Part shown: positions 16,633-25,217 of the stretch, in pieces
Position numbering within the stretch: the stretch's first letter is position 1
How the letters are laid out: each line of letters opens with the position of its first letter
NCBI GenBank assembly: GCA_965276665.1
Contig: OZ255620.1
Coordinates: forward strand, 3,782,001-3,846,000
Reading direction: 5' to 3'
DNA: 64,000 nucleotides
Source of the DNA: CAWGJC01 sp965276665
GTDB lineage: Bacteria > Pseudomonadota > Alphaproteobacteria > Acetobacterales > Acetobacteraceae
Program-made: the position numbers and the translations under genes
Notes under the pieces: model-generated
Databases searched by the model: none
What the model was told of the DNA's origin: nothing
What the model saw: the letters and a program-made list of their open reading frames with translations, nothing else

Positions 16633-18210
16633 ATGCGCCGCCGGAGCTTTCTCGCCGCCTCTGTCGCGACCGCGGTCGCGCCGTTCGTTTCCCGGGCACA
16701 GAGTCGATCCGTGCTGAAATTCGTGCCGCAGGCGGATCTTGCCCTTCTCGACCCCGTGCAAACGACCGGCGCGGTCACTCGCAATCACGGGTTCCTTGTG
16801 TTCGATCAGCTCTACGGCGCGGATGCGAACCTGCGTGCGCAGCCGCAGATGGTGGAAGGCCATCAGATCGACGATGACGACAAGCGCTGGACGATCCGCC
16901 TGCGGCAAGGCTTGAAGTTCCATGACGGCGAACCGGTGCTCGCGCGCGACTGCGTGGCCAGCATCAGGCGCTGGGGCCGGAAGGATACGTTCGGCCTCGC
17001 GCTGATGGCCGTCGCCGACGATATCGCGGCCGCCGACGACCGCACGATCGTCTTTCGCCTCAAGCGCCCGTTTCCGCTTCTGCCGGACGCGCTCGGCAAG
17101 AGCAACTCGAACATCTGCGTCATGATGCCGGAGCGCCTGGCGAAAACCGACCCGTCCGTGCAGATCACCGAGATGGTCGGCAGCGGCCCGTATCGGTTCG
17201 TGGCGGACGAGCGGGTCGCCGGCTCGCTCGCCGTCTACGAGCGGTTCGGCGATTACGTGCCGCGCCCGGGCGGGACGCCGAGCTGGCTCGCGGGTCCGCG
17301 CACGGCCCATTTCGACCGCGTCGAATGGCACGTCATTCCCGATCCGGCGACCGCCTCCGCCGCGCTGCAGCGCGGCGAGGTCGATTGGCTGGAGCTTCCG
17401 ACGCCCGACCTGTTGCCGCTTCTGCGCAAGAGCGCGAACCTCACGGTCGAGACGATCGAAATATACGGCTTCTATAGCCTGCTCCGGCCGAACCACCTTT
17501 ATCCGCCCTTCGACAATCCGGCGATCCGGCGGGCGCTTCTCGGCGCCTTCGTGCAATCGGACTTCATGCAGGCGGTGATGGGCGACAACCGCGACCTGTG
17601 GCGCGACGATATCGGCTTCTTCACCCCCGGGAGCGCCGCGGCGAGCGATGTCGGGCTCGATCGGCTGCCGAAGACGTTCGATGCCGATCGGGTCAAGCGC
17701 GATCTGGCCGCCGCCGGGTACCAGGGCGAGAAGGTCGTCTTCCTCGACCCGACCGATTTTCAGTCCGTGCACGCGATGAGCGAGGTCGCCGTGGATGCCC
17801 TGCGCCGCTCGGGGATCAACCTCGACTATCAGGCCATGGACTGGGGCACCGCCCTGAAGCGGCTCGGCAACCAAGACCCGCCGGACAAAGGCGGCTGGAA
17901 CATGTTCAGCACCTGGTCCTTCGGCCTCGGTCTCGCCAGTCCGGCCGCCCACGCCTACATCCGCGGCAGCGGGAGGACGGGGATGCTCGGCTGGTTTGCC
18001 TCCGACCGCATGGAGGCGCTGCGCACCGCCTGGCTCGACGCGACGAGCCCGGACGACCAGGCGCGGATCTGCCGCGACATGCAGGCGCTCGCCTTCCAGG
18101 AGGTGCCGTACTACCCGACCGGCGTGTTCTATCAGCCGACGGCTCACAAGGCCGATCTCGTCGATCTGGTGAAGGGCGGACCGGTGTTCTGGGGCGTGCG
18201 CCGGGCCTGA
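16633..18210 (+). CDS. ABC transporter substrate-binding protein, family 5 (peptide/nickel type)
   Basis: 525 residues with an N-terminal Tat-like signal MRRRSFLAASVATAVAPFVS. The mature protein has the SBP_bac_5 landmarks: VLKFVPQADLALLDPVQTTG, RWTIRLRQGLKFHDGEPV, GSGPYRFVADE and the C-terminal YYPTGVFYQPTAH region. It would capture a peptide or other organic ligand in the periplasm for an ABC importer. No permease or ATPase gene is in the operon, so the partner must be encoded elsewhere. GAGGAG precedes the ATG at 16633; an upstream ATG at 16594 lies inside the preceding gene and would bury the signal. Confidence 0.88.
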   Translation: MRRRSFLAASVATAVAPFVSRAQSRSVLKFVPQADLALLDPVQTTGAVTRNHGFLVFDQLYGADANLRAQPQMVEGHQIDDDDKRWTIRLRQGLKFHDGEPVLARDCVASIRRWGRKDTFGLALMAVADDIAAADDRTIVFRLKRPFPLLPDALGKSNSNICVMMPERLAKTDPSVQITEMVGSGPYRFVADERVAGSLAVYERFGDYVPRPGGTPSWLAGPRTAHFDRVEWHVIPDPATASAALQRGEVDWLELPTPDLLPLLRKSANLTVETIEIYGFYSLLRPNHLYPPFDNPAIRRALLGAFVQSDFMQAVMGDNRDLWRDDIGFFTPGSAAASDVGLDRLPKTFDADRVKRDLAAAGYQGEKVVFLDPTDFQSVHAMSEVAVDALRRSGINLDYQAMDWGTALKRLGNQDPPDKGGWNMFSTWSFGLGLASPAAHAYIRGSGRTGMLGWFASDRMEALRTAWLDATSPDDQARICRDMQALAFQEVPYYPTGVFYQPTAHKADLVDLVKGGPVFWGVRRA

Positions 18211-18214
18211 CCGC

Positions 18215-19393
18215 ATGCGGATCACCGAAGTCGAGCCGATCCTGCTCCGTGGATCTCAGTCATACGGCGCCTCCCCTGACGCGAAGGAGGCGGTCGACAA
18301 CGGCGATTGGCAGCTCCTCGTCCGCGTGGCGACCGATGACGGGCTCATCGGCTGGGCTGACACCGAAACGCTGCCCGCGGCGGCACTCGCCTGCATCGCC
18401 GGCCAGGGCATGGGAAGCCTCGGCTTCCGCACGCTGCGCGACCTGCTGATCGGCGAGGACCCGCTCGCGCCCGAGCGCGTCTGGGACAAGCTCTATGTCG
18501 GGAGCGCCTATTACGGTCGCCGCGGCGTCGCGATGCACTGCATCTCCGCCATCGACAACGCTCTCTGGTCGATCCGCTCGCAGGCGTTCGGCGTCCCGAT
18601 CGCAACGCTGCTGGGCGGCCGGCGGCGAAACCGCGTGCGCGCTTATGCCTCGACCCTGTTCCGCGACACGCCGGAGGGCACCCGCGCGGCGGCACGCGGC
18701 TATGTGGCGCGGGGCTTCCGGGCGGTGAAGTTCGGCTGGGGCGTGTTCGGCGAGGATCCCGGCCGGGACCGCGAGCTCGTGGCCGCCGCGCGCGAGGGTC
18801 TCGGCGCCGGTTGCGACCTGCTGGTCGATCCGGGCTGGTATCCCGCCGGCTGGCGCGGTGATGCGGCGGCCGGGCTGCGCAGCCGCCGCGATGCGCTCGC
18901 GATGTGCGCCTGGCTCGCAGAATTCGGCGTCGGCTGGGTCGAGGATTTCATCCATCCGGAACGCTTCGATGAATACGCGGCCATCCGCGCCGCCAGTCCG
19001 GTTCCCGTCGCGGCGGGCGAGCAGCTGTCGACGGTATGGGAGTTCGAGCGCTTCATCGCGATGCGCTGCGCCGACGTGATCCAGCCCGACCTTTCCCGCT
19101 GCGGCGGACTGTCGGTCGCGCGTCAGGTCGCGCTCATGGCCGAGGCAGCGGGGCTCGATCTGGTGCCGCACTCCTGGCTCACGCATTTGCTGACCGGCTA
19201 CAGCCTGCAGCTGATCGCGACCCTTCCCCGCGCGCGCTTCGTCGAATTCAACGTCAGCCAGAGCGCTCTCACGCGGAGCATCACGACGCAGCCTTTCGCG
19301 CTCGACGACGAGGGCATGATCGCGATCCCGGACACGCCGGGTGCCGGCGTCGACGTCGATCTGGATTTCGTGCGCGCGCACCGGGTGGGCTGA
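18215..19393 (+). CDS. Mandelate racemase/muconate-lactonizing (enolase superfamily) enzyme
   Basis: 392 residues. The capping domain is followed by an enolase-type barrel. Metal ligands are Asp in CDLLVDPGWYP (about 210), Glu in GVGWVEDFIHPE (about 246) and Glu in AAGEQLSTVW (about 270). QPDLSRCGG and VPHSW supply the Asp-His dyad of the mandelate-racemase subgroup. The usual KxK on the second strand reads AVKFGWG, keeping only the first Lys. Such enzymes dehydrate or epimerise sugar acids by abstracting the alpha proton. It starts 4 bp after the binding-protein stop. Confidence 0.85.
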   Translation: MRITEVEPILLRGSQSYGASPDAKEAVDNGDWQLLVRVATDDGLIGWADTETLPAAALACIAGQGMGSLGFRTLRDLLIGEDPLAPERVWDKLYVGSAYYGRRGVAMHCISAIDNALWSIRSQAFGVPIATLLGGRRRNRVRAYASTLFRDTPEGTRAAARGYVARGFRAVKFGWGVFGEDPGRDRELVAAAREGLGAGCDLLVDPGWYPAGWRGDAAAGLRSRRDALAMCAWLAEFGVGWVEDFIHPERFDEYAAIRAASPVPVAAGEQLSTVWEFERFIAMRCADVIQPDLSRCGGLSVARQVALMAEAAGLDLVPHSWLTHLLTGYSLQLIATLPRARFVEFNVSQSALTRSITTQPFALDDEGMIAIPDTPGAGVDVDLDFVRAHRVG

Positions 19394-19394
19394 A

Positions 19395-20426
19395 ATGAGA
19401 CGGCGCAGGATCGTCACCGCCCCCGAACTCGACCTCGAAACGCCGGGACGCCGGGACTACTGGCTCGCCCTGCCACATGATTCCATCTGGGGCGACCACC
19501 TCATTCCGCTGACCGTGTTCGTCGGTCCCGAGGCGGTACCGGGACGCGGCCTCGTCGCCCTCGGCTCGACCCACGGCAACGAGTACGAAGGCCCGATCGC
19601 CATCCGCCATCTGCTCGAGGAGTTCGACATCGCGCAGGTCCGCGGCCGGATCGTGCTGATCCCCGTGCTCAACCCGGCCGCGTTCAAGGCAGGCACGCGC
19701 GATTCGACGGGAGAGGACGGTGTCAATCTCAACCGCGCCTTCGTTCCCGGCGCCGGGCAGGCGCCGCTCGCCGGCATCACCCACCGTATCGCCGCGTTCG
19801 TGCGTGGATCCGTCTTCCCGCATGTTCACGTGGTGCTCGACCTGCATGCCGGCGGCCGCGTCGCGCGCTTTCTGCCGTGCACGAGCTTTCACGTCGTCGC
19901 CGATCCCGCGATCCATCGCCTGATCGAAGCGACCGCGCGCGACTACGGAACCGGCGTCGTCATCGCCTATCAGAACGAGACACCCGGTCTGCTGACGTCG
20001 GAGGCCGAGATGCTCGGCAAGATCACCGTGGGTTGCGAGCTGGGCTGGGGTGCGGCGGTCCAGGCCGCCGGCGTGCGGAGCGCGCGTCGCGGCGTCATGG
20101 CGGCCGCGATCCGGCATGGGCAATATGCCGCAGCACTTCCGCCGCCCCCCGACACGGGGCAACGCCGGGCCGAGATGATCGACCGCGACTGCTTCGTGCC
20201 CGCGCCGTTCGCCGGACATTACGAGCCGGTGCGGGAATGCGGGGACATCGTATCGCGCGGAGAGGTGGTCGCGCTGCTCCATGATTTCGACCGGATCGAC
20301 CTGGATCCGGAACCGATCCTGGCCGGCGTCGACGGCATCGTGCTCGCGCAGGCCTGGGAGGCGCCGGTGCGGCAGGGACAACACGTGCTGGTGGTTGGAC
20401 GATTGGTGCCGTTCGTGGGCAGATAA
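19395..20426 (+). CDS. Succinylglutamate desuccinylase/aspartoacylase-like M14 deacylase
   Basis: 343 residues; the start follows the previous stop by one base. Zinc ligands are His and Glu in GSTHGNEYEGP (about 60-70) and His in VVLDLHAGGRV (about 155). NLNRAFVPG fits the substrate-binding Asn-Arg pair of this family. The C-terminal domain carries the beta-barrel found in AstE/AspA-like proteins. It would hydrolyse an N-acyl amino acid or related amide in the cytoplasm. As last gene of the operon it suggests that the imported ligand contains an amide. Confidence 0.82.
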   Translation: MRRRRIVTAPELDLETPGRRDYWLALPHDSIWGDHLIPLTVFVGPEAVPGRGLVALGSTHGNEYEGPIAIRHLLEEFDIAQVRGRIVLIPVLNPAAFKAGTRDSTGEDGVNLNRAFVPGAGQAPLAGITHRIAAFVRGSVFPHVHVVLDLHAGGRVARFLPCTSFHVVADPAIHRLIEATARDYGTGVVIAYQNETPGLLTSEAEMLGKITVGCELGWGAAVQAAGVRSARRGVMAAAIRHGQYAAALPPPPDTGQRRAEMIDRDCFVPAPFAGHYEPVRECGDIVSRGEVVALLHDFDRIDLDPEPILAGVDGIVLAQAWEAPVRQGQHVLVVGRLVPFVGR

Positions 20427-20638
20427 AGAGGTGTTGCCGGGCGATGGCCGAAAGGCCATCGGACGGCAGACGCTCGCACTCACCTCCCGTGCAGGGCGGC
20501 AGGTGCTGCGCGGTGGTGGCCAGCGCGGCGTTGGTCCAGACCGTCGTGTTTTGCGTCACGCGTAGCCGAGGAAGAAGTATGCCGGCGGCAATGATTCGTA
20601 AGCCTGAAACCAAGCCGTTGACCCTTTCCCGCTGGCTG

Positions 20639-21301
20639 CCGACTCGCTACACCGCGAGGGCAAATGGCTCTGGATTCCCTTGCGAGGGGAGTGGCGGGAC
20701 GTGGCCGCGAAGCCGGAGGAGATCGTCCGGCAGACTTTCATCCGGCATCTGGTCGATCACTACGGCTACTCGCTGGCCAGATGGACCAGGAGCGGCGGCC
20801 CAGCACGGGCATAAGAGCCCTCGCGCCGATATCGTCATATGGGAGTCGGCCGAGAAGAAGGCGAACAATGACACCCCGGTCTTGGTCGTGGAGTGCAAGG
20901 CCGAGGGCGTCGATATCAACGTCAAGGACTATTATCAGGGCGAGAGCTACGCGCGCGCGGTCGGCTGCGAATCCTTTATCGCGCACAACACGCGCTTCAA
21001 CGCCGTGTTCAAGTTGGTCCCGGGGTTGTCGGGCGACTTCGTCCAGATCAACGAGATAGCCAGGGCGTCCGACTGAAGCGACGCCAAGCGCATTGAGGAG
21101 ATCAAGAGCAAACTCCGGGCGTTCAACCGCAAGGATTTCCAGGACCTTCTGTTCAAATGCCATTCAATCCTGCGCGACGTGCACAAGATGGAGCCGGGAC
21201 GCGCATTCGACACAATCTCGAAAATCCTGTTCGTCAAAATGTACGTCGAGCGATCAGGGCTGCACGGCACTTTCACGACCGAGTTCATTGACGGACGCTA
21301 G
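20639..21301 (+). pseudogene. Decayed type I restriction-modification protein (HsdM with N-terminal nuclease-like domain)
   Basis: Successive frames spell one protein. GKWLWIPLRGEWRDVAAKPE and IRHLVDHYGYSLA come first, then a frameshift near 20785. Then follow ADIVIWESAEKKANNDTPVL and VVECKAEGVD (a PD-(D/E)XK-like core) up to ARASD. A TGA at 21074-21076 sits where Trp would be expected, and SDAKRIEEIKSKLRAF through KILFVKMYVERSG continues in the same frame to a TAG at 21299. The methyltransferase catalytic domain is missing. At least one frameshift, one nonsense codon and a 3' deletion make it non-functional. Confidence 0.65.
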
Positions 21302-21324
21302 AAATTAATTGTCTCGATCTGACC

Positions 21325-21787
21325 GTGATCAAGACTATCAACGTGCCGGACGAGGAGATGCACAGATATCGTCTGGAAGATGGAGACGTCCTATTGTGTG
21401 AGGGGAACAGCGGAGAGTTAAGAGGTCGCGGTGCAATTTGGCGGAGTGAAATCCCCGATTGTGTTCACCCAAAATCACGTTCTCCGCGTGCGGTTGGATC
21501 AAACCAAAGTAACCCCTGAGTTCGTTTTGTCGGTGATCAATTCGAGCTATGGGCAGACCTGTTTTCGAGTCAAGGCAAAGCAGACGACGAACCTCGCCTC
21601 GGTTAATAGCAAGGAAGTCGCCGCGTTTCCTTTGCCGCTGCCATCGCTGAACGACCAGCAGCCATTGATCAAAACACTCGACAACGGACGCGCAGAAGCG
21701 GCCAGTCTGCGTGCCGAAGCCGCCGCCGTCAGGGCGAAGGCTTGGGTTAATTCGAGGCATCCGTTTACGCGACCGATCCGATTATAG
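21325..21787 (+). pseudogene. Decayed type I specificity subunit (HsdS)
   Basis: The first frame gives VPDEEMHRYRLEDGDVLLCE, typical of a target-recognition domain. After a frameshift near 21430-21470 the second frame gives FTQNHVLRVRLDQTKVTPEF and KAKQTTNLASVNSKEVAAFP, which matches the end of an HsdS target-recognition domain and its coiled-coil spacer. Only one of the two recognition halves survives. It follows the decayed HsdM gene. Confidence 0.6.
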
Positions 21788-21862
21788 CGATCAATGTTGC
21801 CGGTTCTGAGGCTGAATTTACGACGATAAGATAAAAGTGGCTCTTCCTTTGGTCGATTTGCT

Positions 21863-22606
21863 GTGGTCGGCAGTGGTTACGGCGTGCCGCCGGAAAGGGG
21901 CGCCGCTTTCCGCACCGCCAAGGGCGGACGCTATCGCTACTACACCTGCTCCATCAAAGCCCGGCAGGCGGGACCGGCTGCAAGGGCCGGTCGATCCCGA
22001 TGGAGAAACTCGACAACCTTGTCGCCGGCCACATCGAGGACCGCTTGCTTCAACCGGATCGGCTCGAAGAAGTGCTGACCTCCGGTGCTGGACCGCCGCC
22101 AGGAGCGCACCGACGCCGGCGTGAGCATATCGCCGAATTGAACAGGCGCGCCGCCGAGATGGACCTACGGTTCAAGCGGCTCCAGACGCCATCGAGTCGG
22201 CGTTGCCGACCTGGACGACCCGGCGCTGTAGGAGCGCATGCCGGCCTCAAGGCCATCCGCGATCAGGTCCAGGCCGACGCCGACCGCGCCAGGCGATGGA
22301 GGAAAGCGCGGGGCAGCAGGCCATCACGCCCGCCTGGTCCAGAAGTTCGCCAGGGCGGCCCGTGAGCGGAGACGCATCAACGGCGACGACTATCCGCCGT
22401 GAGCACCTTCGCGCGCTGGCCAAGCGTCTCGAGGTGCAGACGGCGAGGTCCGCATCATGGGATCGAAGGGCGATCTACTCAGAACGCTTGCCGCCGCCGG
22501 CGTAAAATTAGCTATGCTCAGCGTCTGCGGTTCTGTTTCGAACTGGCGGAAGGAGTGTCCGCCTAATCGGCATCCAGGTCCGTCCGGTGTGATCCAAAAA
22601 ACACGC
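21863..22606 (+). pseudogene. Decayed large serine recombinase, C-terminal half
   Basis: Fragments in three frames match the zinc-ribbon and coiled-coil part of resolvase-family recombinases: TAKGGRYRYYTCSIKARQ, PMEKLDNLVAGHIEDRLLQP, REHIAELNRRAAEMDLRFKR, GLKAIRDQVQADADRA, LRALAKRLEV and GEVRIMGSKGDLLRTLAAAG. The catalytic N-terminal domain is absent and there are several frameshifts. It suggests an integrated element that has lost its integration enzyme. Confidence 0.65.
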
Positions 22607-22690
22607 TGACAGCAGCAGCAGATTATCGAAGTCCGTCCAGTGCTGTTTCGTATTGACCTGGCCAATCCACGTTTCTAGAACGGGACTCGT

Positions 22691-23280
22691 TCACACGGAA
22701 CCATAGCCGGAGTTGGCGAGGTAGTTGGCGCACTTGGTGGGGCTGAAGAGATCGAGCAGTTCGCCGACCCGTCGCCAGGTGGCCTCGACGCTGCGGGGCT
22801 GGGCTTTTCGCATGAGGTGCTTGAGCTTTGCGAAGACCTGCTCGATCGGGTTCAGGTCGGGGCTGTAGGGCGGCAGGAAGATGAGGTGCGCGCCTCTGGC
22901 TCTGATGGCGGCCCGCGCGGCCTTGCCCTTGTGGCTGCCCAGGTTGTCCATGACGACGACGTCGCCTGGTGACAGAGTCGGGGCGAGCTGGGTCTCGACA
23001 TAGAGCAGGAACATCTCGCCGTTGATGGGTCCGTCGATGACGAAGGGCGCGTCGATGCGGTCGTGGCGCAGAGCGGCGATGAAGGTGAGGGTCTTCCAGT
23101 GGCCGTAGGGCGCATGGCCCTTCAGGCGCTTGCCTCGAGGTCCCCAGCCGCGCAGAGGCGCCATGTTGGTCTTGACCCACGTCTCGTCGATGAACACCAG
23201 GCGCGAGGGTGCGATCCGGCTCTGGTAAGCCTTCCACCGCGCGCGCCGGCGGGCCACGTCAGGCCGCGTCTGCTCCTCCG
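22691..23280 (-). pseudogene. IS630-family transposase, 5'-truncated
   Basis: The DDE domain is well preserved: RLVFIDETWVKTNMAPLRGW (first Asp), GDVVVMDNLGSHKG (second Asp) and LPPYSPDLNPIEQVFAKLK (Glu), ending in ANSGYGSV. Homology starts abruptly at about 23278 with TRPDVARRRARWK. The upstream residues in the same frame are unrelated and read from the opposite-strand gene, so the N-terminal HTH half is lost. It probably cannot transpose itself. Confidence 0.8.
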
Positions 23281-23284
23281 GGTA

Positions 23285-23530
23285 ATGGATGATGTCGCCC
23301 GTCATGTCGATAACTCCACGCCTGCCAATGAAGCTCGAGTACAGGCGTTGTTGTGGCACGAAGACACGGGCTTCAAGCCTCTGGTTCTGCTTCTTCTTCT
23401 CTCGGTTCTTCGGGACAGCAACGATCCTGCGCATCGTTTCGACTGCTTCGGCAGGCTTCTGGCTATTTTGCGCGAGGACCCGAACTTGATTAAGGGTGCC
23501 GCGGACGGTCTGCTGCGCCGATCGGAATAG
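23285..23530 (+). CDS. Small hypothetical protein abutting the IS630 truncation point
   Basis: 81 residues from the ATG at 23285, with a hydrophobic run LKPLVLLLLLSV and a helical C-terminus (FGRLLAILREDPNLIKGAAD). The reading frame continues open upstream into the truncated transposase, so the true 5' end may have been removed when the element inserted or recombined. No good Shine-Dalgarno precedes this ATG. No family recognised. Confidence 0.35.
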   Translation: MDDVARHVDNSTPANEARVQALLWHEDTGFKPLVLLLLLSVLRDSNDPAHRFDCFGRLLAILREDPNLIKGAADGLLRRSE

Positions 23531-23533
23531 AAG

Positions 23534-23576
23534 CCCATTGGGGTGGTCTTCTGTAAAGGAAGATCACCCCAATGGG
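23534..23576. repeat. 18-bp inverted repeat hairpin
   Basis: CCCATTGGGGTGGTCTTC (23534-23551) pairs with 23559-23576 with a single mismatch across a 7-base loop. It starts three bases after the small gene's stop. No T-run follows on either side, so it could be a rho-independent-like end, an mRNA-stabilising hairpin or an element terminus. Confidence 0.6.
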
Positions 23577-23667
23577 GGTGCCGGGGGTGGGGAGGAAGCG
23601 GGCTACCCGGCTGCGACCAGCGCAGCCATCGAGCGAAATTTTGCAGCATTTTTCAAAGGTTTAGGCG

Positions 23668-23955
23668 ATGCTCGCCCCGATCGTGTTTCTGGCACTCCTG
23701 CCAGCCGCCCTTGCCACCCTGAACAGGGTCGTCTCGGCGATCGCGCTGGGCGCGGTGTTCTTTCTTTGGCTCCTCGGCCTGCATGGGATCATGATCCTCG
23801 CGATACTCAGCCTCGGCATCGTGCTCGCCGCCATGGCGCCGTCAGACGGAGGCGCGCGCCCGCCGGCCCGGCCTGCACCTGCCGAGCCGGTGATGCGCAG
23901 CCCCGACGATCGGGCCGCAGGGACGTTGCGGGCGGATCCCACTGCTCGCTGGTGA
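23668..23955 (+). CDS. Small membrane protein of the mobile module
   Basis: 95 residues with two closely spaced hydrophobic segments (IVFLALLPAALATLNRVVSA and LGAVFFLWLLGLHGIMILAI) and a Pro/Ala-rich hydrophilic tail. An AAGG sequence lies upstream of the ATG. It sits ahead of the AlpA-like and RepA-like genes in the same direction. No family or function recognised. Confidence 0.45.
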   Translation: MLAPIVFLALLPAALATLNRVVSAIALGAVFFLWLLGLHGIMILAILSLGIVLAAMAPSDGGARPPARPAPAEPVMRSPDDRAAGTLRADPTARW

Positions 23956-24041
23956 GCGTCCTGCGAGAAGCGGGACCAGTCTCACTGATATAGTCGCCGG
24001 GCGCTATCGGCGCGCGTCCCTGTGTGCGCTAACGCACGCGC

Positions 24042-24263
24042 ATGCATACCACCGCCCCGCCGGACACCACGCCGGCCGCCCTTCTTCCGCTCGACGCCGC
24101 ATGCCGCGCGCTCGGCGGGATATCACGCTCCACCCTGTACGAACTGGCGCGAGCCGGACGTATCGAGCTGCTGAAGCTCGGCAGCCGCAGCTTCGTGCCG
24201 CGCGCCAGTGTTGATCGGCTCATCGCCGAAATGGCGCCGGCCGAGCTCGCCCGGCCCGAATAA
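24042..24263 (+). CDS. AlpA/excisionase-like HTH DNA-binding protein
   Basis: 73 residues. LPLDAACRALGGISRSTLYE through RAGRIELLKLGSRSFVPRAS is the MerR-like winged HTH of AlpA and phage or plasmid excisionase-type regulators. Such proteins commonly sit near the replication or excision genes of genomic islands. A related protein follows at 24967. A strong hairpin follows three bases after its stop. Confidence 0.7.
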   Translation: MHTTAPPDTTPAALLPLDAACRALGGISRSTLYELARAGRIELLKLGSRSFVPRASVDRLIAEMAPAELARPE

Positions 24264-24265
24264 AA

Positions 24266-24298
24266 CAGCCGCCCGGACGGGAGCGTCGCGGGCGGCTG
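24266..24298. terminator. Hairpin after the HTH gene
   Basis: CAGCCGCCCG (24266-24275) and CGGGCGGCTG (24289-24298) form a perfect 10-bp stem with a 13-base loop. No clear T-run follows, so termination strength is uncertain. Confidence 0.45.
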
Positions 24299-24388
24299 GG
24301 AAGTGCTTGACGTGCAACCAAGCAATACACTTTTCCTCTGCTCACAACAACAACACTTTTGTCCGGGCTTCCTTAAAAGGATACCCGA

Positions 24389-24832
24389 ATGTTTCACCCT
24401 GACCTCCTCGGCGCGATGCTCGACGCCGGAACAACCGTCACGACGCACGGCGGGATCTGGCGACTAAGCATGCCCTCGTGGATCTCAGATCCTGTAGAGG
24501 TCGCCGGCCGGCTCGTCGATTACAGCGGCAAGCGCACGGGCTTGCTTCTCACGTGGTCCGACTACCGGGACGGCTCGCCGACCTTGTGGCGAATGGCCGA
24601 ACACGAGATGTCGGGCGACATCGAGGGCCTCGGCAGCATTTTTCGGGACTGGGGCCTGCGCGTCCCGACCCGGCCAACTGCCCTTATTGAATATTTGCAC
24701 GGTGCCGAAGTGCCGCGACGCTTCTGGGCACCGCCCCAGTCCGCGCCACGGCGCGAGCGGCTGATTTATGGGACGACGCGGGTATTGCTCATGCCCGCAA
24801 GTCCGGCACGAACGGCGCGCGGAGCGGCGTGA
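24389..24832 (+). CDS. DUF927-like N-terminal fragment protein
   Basis: 147 residues. GIWRLSMPSWISDPVEVAGR, GLLLTWSDYRDGSPTLWRMA and TALIEYLHGAEVPRRFW resemble the first third of DUF927-type helicase/primase proteins found on plasmids and islands. The ATPase part is absent, so this is either a stand-alone small relative or a truncated gene. It lies between two AlpA-like genes. Confidence 0.45.
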   Translation: MFHPDLLGAMLDAGTTVTTHGGIWRLSMPSWISDPVEVAGRLVDYSGKRTGLLLTWSDYRDGSPTLWRMAEHEMSGDIEGLGSIFRDWGLRVPTRPTALIEYLHGAEVPRRFWAPPQSAPRRERLIYGTTRVLLMPASPARTARGAA

Positions 24833-24966
24833 GATCAAATGAATAACTCACAATCAAGCCCCAAACGCGAAAATAAAGTTCCGCTGGAAGCCGCCATCAA
24901 CGTTTTTGTGAGTTCGCCAAATGTGCAGGGTGGTCTCAACGCAACCAACCCCCGCCGAGGCCGACC

Positions 24967-25203
24967 ATGACCATCTCCGCCCTGCCTACACCGTCCACCA
25001 TCGCCCGCCGTCCCGTCCGGATCGAGGCCGAGCGCGTGCCCCATGCAGCTTTCGTGCGCATCCCCGAGGCGTGCGGCTACTCGGGCATCTCACGCAGTCG
25101 GCTCTATGAGTTGGCCACTGCCGGCCGCGTTAGATTCGTGAAGCTCGGCCGAAGGACGTTGGTAGAAATGGCGAGCCTGCACGCCTTCCTCGCCGCACTC
25201 TGA
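24967..25203 (+). CDS. AlpA/excisionase-like HTH DNA-binding protein
   Basis: 78 residues. VRIPEACGYSGISRSRLYEL and AGRVRFVKLGRRTLVEMASL form the same winged-HTH pattern as the protein at 24042. It lies 14 bp before the RepA-like ATPase gene, so it is probably co-transcribed and may control replication or excision of the element. Confidence 0.7.
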   Translation: MTISALPTPSTIARRPVRIEAERVPHAAFVRIPEACGYSGISRSRLYELATAGRVRFVKLGRRTLVEMASLHAFLAAL

Positions 25204-25217
25204 CGGACGATCTTGTC

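Noticed and set aside
21074..21076. Selenocysteine or read-through at the in-frame TGA of the HsdM-like gene
   Set aside because: The expected residue there is Trp, no SECIS-like need exists in this family, and other lesions (frameshift, deletion) already break the gene.
23285..23530. Programmed-frameshift OrfA for the IS630 transposase at 22691-23280
   Set aside because: The upstream sequence on the transposase strand shows no HTH homology; the DNA better encodes an unrelated plus-strand protein, so the transposase is truncated.
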